From Chrysoporthe austroafricana (taxonomy: Eukaryota; Ascomycota; Sordariomycetes; Diaporthales; Cryphonectriaceae), in the NCBI GenBank assembly GCA_001051155.2, contig JYIP02000002.1, positions 5,065,315 through 5,129,314 on the forward strand: 64,000 bases of DNA, read 5' to 3'. Position numbers and translations under genes: made by a program. Shown here piece by piece: positions 22,886 through 33,023 of the stretch; the first letter of the stretch is position 1; the number at the start of each line of letters is the position of its first letter. The notes below the pieces were generated by a model that ran no database searches, had not been told where the DNA came from, and saw nothing but the letters and a program-made list of their open reading frames with translations.

Positions 22886-25819
22886 ATGTCCGAACCAGTT
22901 GCGGGGGAATCGCTGGGCATGGAATCTGCTGTGCCCCAGCCCGATTCTTCGCCTCCAGGACCAGAACCCGGGAGAAGTATCGAGCCAGCCTTGGGAATGC
23001 CCGTGATCGAGGAAAACAGTAGCTCGCAGGACGTCGCGGCTGAGGCTCTGGTCGACGGAATCAGACCCGACGGTGGGTTGAAAGGGGATGTTTACGACAA
23101 TGCCAGTGACGAAGATTTCGACGAGGATGAGGACGATGAGATTGACGAGGACGACGAGGAAGACGAGTACTATGTTAACAAGGCCCATAATGCCTTGCTG
23201 GCGAGGGTCGAAGAACTAGAGGGCAAGTATGACGCGGGGAGCCTCATCGAAGATGCTCAATATCTCGACGTGAAGGGCCATATGGGAAGCACTATCCTGC
23301 ATCTGATAAGTGAAAGATGGCACAGTGACTTCGGTCCGCTGTTTTCCATATTGATGGAGAAATACCCCGACCTCTTTCTTGTGCGGGACTCCCTCGATCG
23401 AACTGTATTGGATCGAGACCAAAACTACAAGAGACGGTCCTCATTCGCGGCCTTCTTTGTCCGGGGATATCTCCCGCAAACCAAAACCCTGATCGAGAAG
23501 CGAGACAGTCTCCTGCCCTTTTTGCTGTCCAATTTACGAGATCAGTCATGCTGGAAAAGGCTCATTCCAGCTCTCGGGAATCAACTGCTGCTGGGGCACG
23601 AAGGGGGGGAGCCATTCCTACACCTTGCCGTTTCACACTCGGAAATACCTACGGATGGTTGTCTACAGGTGATCGTCACCAAGACAATCAGCGTCGCTCC
23701 AGAGTCGCTGGAGCTCCTCAATTCTGATGGGTTGTCAGCATATCAGTGCTTGCAAATGCGCAAGTCCCAGCTCCACTCCACTCCGCGTGGCAAGCCTCCC
23801 ATAGACCAACGGATCATCGCAAAGCAGCGTCCAATGAGAAAGCCAGTCACTGACAAATCCTCGATTGAACGTCCCGCAAAAAAGGAGGGCGTCGTAAGGC
23901 GGTTTCCAAGTCAAGCGGCAGTCCTTGAGGAAATCTCGATGATTCTCAGGGACGAGACCTACCACCGTCTGAGTGCAGTCAAAATCCACCAACTTCTTTA
24001 TATAAAAGACCAAGGTGTGTCTTCCTTCTAGCTGCTTTGGGCTGGCTCTGGTTTAACCCTTGGGCAATACAGAGCGCGAGTTCGACGTAGACCTCCTCGG
24101 CCTGGCGCATCTCTCCGAAATCAAGAGATTATTAGAGCATATGCAACTCGAGAAATACATGAGGTTTGTATCAATACCTCACTCCCCGGTCTCCGGGGGC
24201 AGTATTACCTTAGAGGCGACACATCTCCAAGCAAATGAAGAGAAAATCGCCGTCTTTGACTACCTGTTTGACAAAGGTGTGAGACGAATTATGAGACTAG
24301 AAGTGGACGAAGACATTGAGCGACCCTGCGGAGACGAGGTCATCGAGGGCACAATCGAGCGATTCAAGATAGAGACGCTGGATTGGAGGAAGACTGACAT
24401 ATGCATCGACACTCTCTCAAAGGGGCTAAGAATCAAGAAGCTTTACTTGTACTCCAGCGGAAATAATGCCGTCCTCAGAAGCTGGTCCGCCGTGGACGGA
24501 CTGGCTTCGCTCCCGAAGGTATGTTTTACAAACTTTTCATCCTGTATTGGATCATACCCTAATAAAAACTGTAGCTTCAAAATCTGCACCTCTTCGTCTT
24601 ACCATGCATCGAAAGAAGCGAGCGCGTTGAACAATACGTGAACCGATTCTTAGAAACGATGAAAGAAGTCAACCGCGAGCTGAGAATTGATTATACGATG
24701 TGTTTGGCACCTGGGCGGCCAGGTCGGAGATTGCCGTGGTCCTCAATATTACTGCAAAGCACTGACAGCAGACCAAAGAATCGCTTAAAGATTCCAGACC
24801 CGTAAGTAGTCTCCTGACGACTCCAGCGGTTTGAGTTGCTGGCTGATGAAAACAGAATCATCTGGTCTGAGAGATGGGCAAAGCTTGTGAACCTCTTAAT
24901 GCAGTCACCTGTGGTATCTCCAACAAACAAGGTAAAAGTGGCTATTGTCGGCGATGGAATCGACGTGCTAGAATTCCGAGAGCAAGTTGGAACTATCATC
25001 GCAGGGGTGTCATACGACATAAACGATGATGATGACTATCGTGTGAAACCCTACTACCTCTCTTCGACGGGCTACGGAACGGCGATGGCCAAGATATTAT
25101 TGCAGTCATTCCCACATGTGGAGTTATTCGTTGCCCGGGTAAACGCGAAACCAACAACGGCTGCATCGATCATAGATGTGAGTAGCGTCAGATTCCTAAA
25201 CGTTGCAGAGGCTCATAACTGCGCATAGGCGATAGGATGGTCTATCCACAAAGGCGTTGATATCGTACTCCTGGGCATGCCGCTACGCACATCAGGTCTT
25301 GTAACTTCGCATCTAAGGCTTAAACACCGTAATATCATGCGCAAGGCTGAGGAACGCGGTATTCTGATACTCAGCCCTATTGACGACTCTATCGCGGAAA
25401 GCTCGAAGGAAGACCTGAGTGATCTGGGGAGCAGGCTCCGCGTCGCGGCGCCTCAATGGGGTGGTCTCTCACCGTTGTCACATGTTGACCTCACCCTACC
25501 GGACAAATTTCCATGGACCAGCGATATAGGCGCGAACATAACTGGCAACTCAGTGTCTACCGCTCTCGCTACAGGACTCGTCGCACTGATTCTCTTCTGC
25601 ATTAACGCAAACCCGAATGCGTCTAAACGAACTATCCCTTTGCCAATCGATTGCAGACGAATGAGAGGGATTTTCCAGTACTTACAGGCTCGGGATGGCT
25701 TAAAACACGTCACAACAAACGGACTGTTTGATTTACGTACAGATGTTGAGCCTCTTGATGTTGTTAAACACGTTGTTCATATTGTGGAGCTGGCTCTGAA
25801 CTCTCCACCAAGCAGGTAG
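22886..25819 (+). CDS. Subtilisin-like pseudoprotease with acidic N-terminus (paralogue of the ankyrin-subtilase)
   Basis: Five exons are read: 22886-24014, 24073-24518, 24575-24801, 24856-25177 and 25229-25819. Phases close exactly, giving 904 aa. Residues about 70-95 are almost all Asp/Glu. Next comes a region with ankyrin-like spacing (for example GSTILHLISERWH), a basic stretch, the same linker domain as the gene at 17.8-21.1 kb (TLDWRKTDICI, LYLYSSG), and a C-terminal S8-like fold. At the triad positions, Asp is replaced by Gly633 (VAIVGDGID) and His by Tyr674 (STGYGTAMA), while Ser816 remains (TGNSVSTA). The oxyanion-region motif is also lost. The frame and introns are intact, so this is a maintained non-catalytic protein, not an obvious pseudogene. 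It could regulate, decoy or partner the active relative; that is inference. Confidence 0.82.
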
Positions 25820-28190
25820 TTCAACATGCAGATCAAACAGGCAGAGCGGCAACTGAAGAGCCGAAAGAGTCACGCAATGCATGCATATAGGTGCCAAACA
25901 GGTAGAAGTGCTTGGCGACCCCGGCTATGGCCAGCCGTCGGCCTCGGGGTTGCGTGAAGGAGAGCCTGGTGTACAGTCCAAGTATATTCCTCCGCACGCG
26001 ACGCGGTTTGTCATCTATGTCTTTATGGTAAACTTGGAACATAGATACGCTTTATGCAAACATGTAATTCAGCAGACGTAGGAGCCCATCGGCCGAGTCC
26101 GGGAGCTTTGATGGCCATAAATGTTTCTCCGCACCATTCAACACTTATACTGTACGGTATGAGTTGTGGGGAAAAAAAAAACTTCGAGGTGATAATATAA
26201 CGTGTTTTCTCCAAGCACCAGATGCGACAAGTCGCGGGCTGAACGTCCGCATATCCAGCTTTGCCGATCAGCATTTCCAACCTTCCCATTTGGCTAGTGG
26301 AAAGGCAAGGTGCTGCATGTAAGACAGACCTAAAGTCCTTTTCTCCAAGAAGCTGTCGCTGATCTGATATTTCCTGAATATGCCGCTATGACCGTAATAC
26401 ATGCGTTTCGAAATATCGACCGCATATGTATAACTCTCGGCTTTGTCTTCCTTCGAGGTCTGGACTGTACGAGATGCGTCGATTCACAAATACCGCAATC
26501 CAAGTTTGCGGGCCGCAATCGCCGCGTCGTGGATAGTTCTCGGAATCCTTCTCGCATTGATCCTCTTTATATACTGCTCAACCTTCTTGGTGGTTGTGCT
26601 GTTAGGTTACCCTGATTCCTAAACGTAACTTAGTGCCGAGTGGCGGTCCCTTCTTGCGCCGTCTTGAACCAGGAATTTTGTGCTAGTAGGGTTCATATAG
26701 TCGAGAACACGGGTTAGTAGTAGGACTAGCTTAGCAAGCTAACAGCGCTCGTGGTTCTAAAAACTTGCGATGCAATTGAGAGCCAAGTGATAGCTCTCTA
26801 TGAACGACGCCGAAATCCAGTATTCCATCTCCGCCGCTGCGCTGCTTTCAGGATCACTGGCCCAGACCTCGGACCTCTTCCTCGACCTCGTTCGAATCTC
26901 GCGAAGCACGATGGCCTCCTTCAAGTGCACTCGGAAGTATCCCATTCATCACGCTGCGGACTTTCTCCGCCAACAAACGACAGCTGAAGACGGCAGCTCA
27001 CTTCGGCCTAATGCTTACCGCACCGTTATGGACTGGTTGGTTTCCTCGCAGAATGACCAGGAGCTTGTTGCTATTTCATTTAATGGAGTCCGCCGTCGTG
27101 AGATTGGTCTTTTCGCGCCCCAGAGCATTATTCATAACCTCAACTTCAAACCGAACGCCTTGATGACCTGCCTGGAAGGCCAGGGCCCAAGGTTAGCTGC
27201 TTCTGAGAATCGAGCTTTCGCACTTCTAGCTACAAAAGAGCGTGGTTGTTGGAAATGATAACGTTTTAACGGATTCAGAAGGCCTGGATGGAACTGAAGA
27301 GTTCGGCTGACAATTACGGAATAGGGCCTACACTTGGCTAATAAGATAGGCCATAAGATATATATATGTATATAAAAGCACGGGCGTGATATGGGCGTGG
27401 TGTTTGTGCCTGGCATCATATGATGCTATTACTCAAAGTTATGTATACTTTCCTCGGTAATTACCGAGCTCTAAAAGACGGGTGTACGAGACTGAGAGTA
27501 ACCCGTGATGTGATTCGAGAAAATTCTCAAAGATTATTCGCGCATGCCTTCCTGAACACTGTAGCCACGTCGCTCGCTGCTCGACCTCTATGAGATACCA
27601 TAGCTAGTCACGATCACTGCGATAGATACAACAGCGACTTGCTCCTTATCCTCAGTGCTTCTCTGAGGCGTTACTGTTGGGTGTATTTTAAGGTTCCTAG
27701 CAGACTTCTAGGAATGATTAAAGTGAGACGCCGCTGCGTATTAACTTATGTTGAAGGACTTGTCAAGGAAGCTCAACAACTTATTCCATATTCCGGACCT
27801 ATCAGCCCCTATTTCTCTTACAAAGTCAGATTATCGCTTCTTTTAGGGCAGTTCCTTGTTTCCGAACCAATTCTTGTTTCCACCAAAGCCAGAGAGTCCT
27901 CATAGACTGGTAGATGGCGCCGGAGCGATCTATTTCGCTCGGCTTGTGTTGAGCGAGCACCGTAGCCATCCGCATGATTAACCAATATCTAGCTACATAT
28001 CGCGGGTCAGAGGTAGCCCTGCTGATATGCCCCGCCTGGCTGCAGGCGGTATCTACGAGGCACTGAGCCAACCCCTTCGTAGCTCGCCATCGCTCGCCCG
28101 AGAGCGGCCGCAGCCTGTGAGCCTAAACCCGGAGGGTGGTAATGGCAACACGGCCAACATACGTACGTCCCCATAACGCATAAGGTATGA
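25820..28190. other. Lower-GC gene-poor region
   Basis: Apart from one doubtful short frame listed separately, no gene is supported. Composition is visibly lower in GC than in DNA after 28.2 kb. Short open frames at 27639-27905 (+) and 27826-28071 (-) show no recognisable domain and could be decayed fragments. No terminal repeats, target-site duplications or transposase/reverse-transcriptase motifs were recognised. Confidence 0.5.
26800..27258 (+). CDS. Hypothetical 152-aa frame, doubtful
   Basis: This is the longest open frame in the gap between the pseudoprotease and the first assembly join. It has no low-complexity bias and an ordinary amino-acid mix, and it ends with a clean stop, but I recognise no family. 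It could be a degraded gene fragment. An internal Met at about 26911 gives a shorter product. There is no signal peptide or membrane segment. Confidence 0.25.
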   Translation: MNDAEIQYSISAAALLSGSLAQTSDLFLDLVRISRSTMASFKCTRKYPIHHAADFLRQQTTAEDGSSLRPNAYRTVMDWLVSSQNDQELVAISFNGVRRREIGLFAPQSIIHNLNFKPNALMTCLEGQGPRLAASENRAFALLATKERGCWK

Positions 28191-31100
28191 GAGGCCTATT
28201 CCCAAGACGGTCTCGCTCGGAGGCCATCCCGCCGAGTCACGACCGAGAGGCACTCGACCACGGTGGCATTGCAGAGCACAGCCCCGAGGCTGCAGGCCCG
28301 ACGACAGCGCAGCCCCAAAAGCTCACGTCGGCGTGGAGGGACCCGCACCCGCGGCGGGGGAGCGGAGCAGGGCAGGGCAGGGCGCTGACGATGCCAGGCA
28401 CCAGAGCAACCTTCGCCGTCAGCCCGGCAGCCGCTGTCAAAAAAAAAAAAAAAAAAAAACCCCCCCCGCGCGCCCCCCCCCCCCCGGCGTACAGAGACAG
28501 GCGGCCAGGCGGCCCGGCGCCGGGGGGAGGGGGAGGGCNACCCCGGCAGCCGCTTGCAAAAAAAAAAAAAAAAAAAAGTGCCAGCGAGATCCATCCCGAC
28601 CCGGTGGTTCCGCACGCAGGGCTCGCTGCGGGCCCCGGAGAATTTGATAGCGAGGAGGCCCAGCAGCACGTGTGCGGCGGGGGTGCTACTGCGGCGCTGC
28701 TGCTGCATTGCATCTGCCCGGCTCGGCGGCGGTCGTCGTCGTCGTCGTTGTCTAAGCCACAGGCCGACGTACGACCTCAGCTCGCCCGGGATCGAGGGCC
28801 CGACCGCCGACTAGCTCGCGGACAGCTTCATCCCCACGGCAAGCAGCAGCGAGGTGCTCTGGCCGCAGGTTCCTGTCCAAGTGGAAAATCCGGCCGCAGC
28901 ATCTGATAACGTAGCACGGGGTCACGCACGCATGCAAGCCTGCTTACGGCGGGGCCCGCAACGGCTACTTGGGTGCTTAGCCACGGGCTTCCGAACTAGT
29001 GCAAACGGCATCTAGCGCGCGGCGCCGGCAGGAGTTGGGGGACGTAGGATTCTTGTTTCATTTTCTTTTTTGTTCTTTGTCCCCCCCTCCAAGAGGCCTC
29101 CCGGAGCGGTCGCATCGGCCGGGCTAAGAGGGGGGGGGGTGGGCGGCTCGCCTCGGACTATCAGGCGCGCATCAGCATCAGACTTCAGATAGATTTGTCC
29201 CACCCGCCGATAGGCTCGCGAGGGCGCGCGCGCGTGGGGTGTGATGCTGACGGCAGCAACCGAAAGTAGACAAAAGAAGAATGTCTTTTTTTGCGACGTT
29301 AGTAGCTGGAGGACCCGGTCCCCTGCCCCAGCCGAGGTTAGTGAGAAGTCAGCCATCTCGGTCTCGTTTTTTACTCTGTGTCTTCCTTCGAACCTCTTTT
29401 GGTCCTGTGCACGGCGCACCGCATGCTGGTGGTGGCATGCCCGGTTCCCCGTAGCACCGACAGGGTGCTCGCTGGCATCGGCTCACTGCGGCGGGATGCG
29501 GTGAGCCCGCGCGCCCGCCTGCTGCTGGAGGTCCGTGACCTGGAAGCGGATGCTGGACAGCCGGGGAGGGACATGCGCGATGCGCGCATCTGTGGCAGGC
29601 GAGGGCTGCGCACGTCTCACGGCGGCGCAGCGGGGAAGACAGGACAGGCCCGGGCGGGTTCCGCTGGGGTCGAACCGCCGTCGAGGAAGGGTGTTGCCAA
29701 CGCGACGCTCTGAGTCGAGACGAGACGACGGTGAGGCGTGGACCCGGCCTGAGAGGACGCCCGCGAGCGCCCGGCCTGCTGGGGAATCCCGCGCGTCATG
29801 GCGAGCTGTCTCGGCTGTCTGCTCACCGTTGGGCAGGAGGGCAGCAGGGCAGCAGGGCAACTGGCCATGCTGGCGTCATGATTCACGGAGGGCGCTCTGG
29901 CCGGCCATCGTCTGGACGTGAAATCTGGGATGGAGCGCAGCAGTGGCGCCGGGAACAGCTGGCACAACGTCATTAGCGCGGAGCGTCCTAGCGATGCGCG
30001 GACGTGCCCAGACCCTATTGTCGCATGGCTGTGTGTGATGACTGCTCAGTTAGCCCGCCGCACTCTGTCACCATATCCGGTTTGAGGGATACTAGTACGG
30101 TGACAGTGCCGCTGTTGGTGTAGCTTCGGTGGTCGCTAGCCACGGAGGGCACAGAGGCGAGATTCCGCCAAGGAAGCGTCGACGCGCCGCCTCTCCACAT
30201 CATCACTATCGTCGAGACGGCGAGAGCGCACACACCCAAGGACTTGCTTCTGGGCTATAGTGGTATGGGGCCGTGCTAGTATCGTGTTGTGGGGCTGGGA
30301 GATTGAACTGAGATGCAGCATTGCGTAAGTACGTAGCACTTCAATAACCAGTCACCTAAGTTGAGGCATGCAGGAAGAAACGGGTCCCCACAAATCCTGC
30401 CAGGGGCACAACCTACCTACAATAGCACGCCCGTCGTGCCACTGCGCTCTCGAAATAGCACCCAGATCTGGCCCCAAGGATAAGTAGTTCTCACGCCCCA
30501 GGCGCGGCCAAGGCCCGACCGCGTGGCCGCCGGCATCGTGCTCCCAGCGTCAGCCCGGCGGATCATACGCATTCCGTCGAGGGGTCGCTCTCGCGTCCGA
30601 CAATTTGAGTTCTTCCACGGGGCGGGGGGGGGGGACGACGGACAGCACCGCCATGACGGCGCAGGATGCGAACAGAGCCCTGGGTGTGGGCTGAGGGCGG
30701 CTATGCGCCAGGCAACGTGGAGGCGACCGTTGGCCTCACATCCCGTCTGGGAAGGACAGCACCAAAGTGCATCGTCGAGGTCCGGGCTCCTGCAGGCGTC
30801 GACTGGCCCCCAGGGCACGTTCTCACTGCATAGGATGGTGCCATGGAGTCATCTTGGCGCGCCCGAAGAGGGACGAGAGCACGAGAGGACGAGAGCCTTC
30901 GCGCTCAGGAAGGGCAGCCATGCAGGTAAGTGTAGGTACTGAGTAAGGGAGGGAGGGATGCGAGGGCCTTGCTGGGGTACATAGCGCACCACGTCAAATT
31001 GTAAGGGGTATCTGGTCACTCCGCCCTTGGAGCCCTCCACACAGGCTGGGCCCCTGTATTGCCCAGTAGCCAGCAGGCTGTCCGCCGTGCAGGCCTGCCT

Positions 31101-32182
31101 ACGCCTTGCCAGCCGCTGCCCCCCCCGTTGCACCCACCCTCCCCAGAGGCCTCTGATTGAGATCTCGCAGCGCGTTGTCTTGGCATTTCAGGAGTCGCAA
31201 ATCATCCAAAAGAGACAGGTGGTCCTTGGCTTGGCTGCTCGATTTTCCCTCCTGTCTCTCCCCTGTGCTCCCTTTCACCGCACGCCGACCGCGATCAGAT
31301 CACCGCCTGCCTGTCAGTCCCATCACATCGTGGTGTCGCGCCCGCCAGCCAGCCGGTGCAGCAGATTCGAGACCGTCGACAGAGCCACCAGGAACGACCC
31401 GACAGACGCCCAAACGAGACGCGCGTGTTGCGACACAGGGGTCATTCTTGCTCCCGCAGACAGAGCAAGCAAACAAGCCGTCAAACGCAGCAGGGTGCCC
31501 CATCTTGCGGCGCCGTCATCCGATCAGACAAAGGCTCGCTCACCGCGCCGCGTCACGGCCTTACGGGGACCCAGGACTGAAGCCCGGCGAAGCGTCAAAG
31601 AAGAAAAAAAAGCTAAAAAAACTGACACGTTTGAGGTCAGTCGGGCGGGTGCAGCAATCACTCCCTGCGAACCAGTCATTCGGAACCAGCCGTCCCAGCA
31701 AGGCGGGTGATCGATACCCAACCCGTCCGTCAGCAAGCTGCGCCAGCCAACAGCCTCGCGCCGTTCCTGGAACGAGAGCGATCGCGACCGCGACTGTGAC
31801 TGCGACGGCAGCAGCGTCAGAGAAAAAAAAACTGCCTCACGGGTGCGCCTGGGCCGGGTTTTTCCATCCCAATTTCCACACGGGCAGCACAAGCACGCCG
31901 AACCGCCAAGCGAGGGGGTCCAAACGAGATTTCCACCTGGACATCAAAGGACGCCGGTCCAAATTTGCCGACCCTCAAAGCGAGATCGTGTGGATCGATC
32001 CCGGACAGGAACTCGTGCTGCGGTTGGCCCAGTCAGCACGACGACGACATCATCCACTTCTTACCGCCTACCGCTTACCTCCTCTATCTCCATCTCTATC
32101 CCCATCCGCCTTTCTGTCGGGGCGACGCCGAGCGCGAGAACCTGAGAGAGAGAAAGAGATCACGGGCAGAGCCTAACGCACC
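28190..32182. other. GC-rich gene-poor region with one assembly join
   Basis: No gene is supported. Overlapping open frames occur on both strands at 29.4-29.9, 30.4-30.9 and 31.0-32.2 kb, none with a recognisable motif. The 31.1-32.2 kb part is pyrimidine-rich and probably contains the promoter and leader of the calcium exchanger. The join at 28539 is described separately. Confidence 0.5.
28423..28577. repeat. Scaffold join with degraded flanking duplicate (N at 28539)
   Basis: The 16-nt string at 28423-28438 followed by a polyA run (28439-28459) is repeated with two swapped bases at 28542-28557, again followed by polyA (28558-28577). A C/G-homopolymer-rich stretch and a single N lie between. 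This pattern fits two contig ends that overlap but were not merged. Confidence 0.75.
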
Positions 32183-33023
32183 ATGGAGCGTGGCAGACCA
32201 AATTCATGTAAGTCAGACGAGCCCTGCCCTGCCTCACCAGTCGGTCACATTTCACCATACACGCATACACCCACACACACACGCAACGCGCACACCCAAT
32301 CCCGACGGGAGGCGGTCCCGAGCACATCCGCCAGATTGCGTCCTTGGGCCTGAGCCCTCTGACTACCGGGGCACTGCCTCACCCCTGCTCACCCGCCCGC
32401 CCGCCAGCATCTCCCGTCCACCAGCGCCCGGCGCTACCGCTTCCGGCCTGGGGGGGTGGTTGCTGGGGGAGGGCTCCAGTCACTCCAGTGGGTGCTGTAG
32501 TGGGTGCTGCGGGTGGGCGGTTGTGCCCTGCGGCGCTTTTTGTTCCTCTGGCCCAGCAGCCCCGGCAGCCTAAGCAGCCAAACTCCATCATCATCCCCCC
32601 AATCCTGGCGCCACCCCCCCGTCCCGCTGCTCCTCTACCCAAGTAGCCTGTTGTTTCGCTCATAACCTTTTCTTCTTTCACCCTCACTCGCTTCACTTAA
32701 TTAGCGGCGTCTCTGCCCAACACTGCCCGCCGCCGGCGTCATCACTTTCCTGTCCCTCCTTTCACCACCTTTCACCCTACCCACCACCAACCACCCTTGC
32801 TTACCCACCTGTTCCTCGTTCGCTGCCCCCTCCTGAGTGAACATGTGCGCTTGGTGTTGTCGCTGTTGTTGAGGTCTACGTCCTGTCCCGCAACATCTCT
32901 CCCTCCGGACGAGGACGGCGTCGTCGGAACCTCGCGTGACACCGCGTCCCACCTCCCTTCCATGCTCTCGTCACATCGCACCACCCGTCCCCGAGCCCTA
33001 CAGCGGCCCACTTCGATCACCAC

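Noticed and set aside
17808..25819. NLR-type STAND receptor locus
   Set aside because: No NACHT or NB-ARC nucleotide-binding motif (Walker A/B) is visible in either large protein, so they are not NLRs despite the repeat-plus-effector layout.
26870..26905. tRNA T-loop-like GTTCGAATC string
   Set aside because: The flanking bases cannot form a T stem, and no acceptor or anticodon arm was found at the right spacing.
31157..32176. Plus-strand open frame of 339 codons before the calcium exchanger
   Set aside because: Sequence is Arg/Ser/Pro/Thr-rich without motifs and overlaps another open frame of similar quality. It is more likely leader and promoter DNA.
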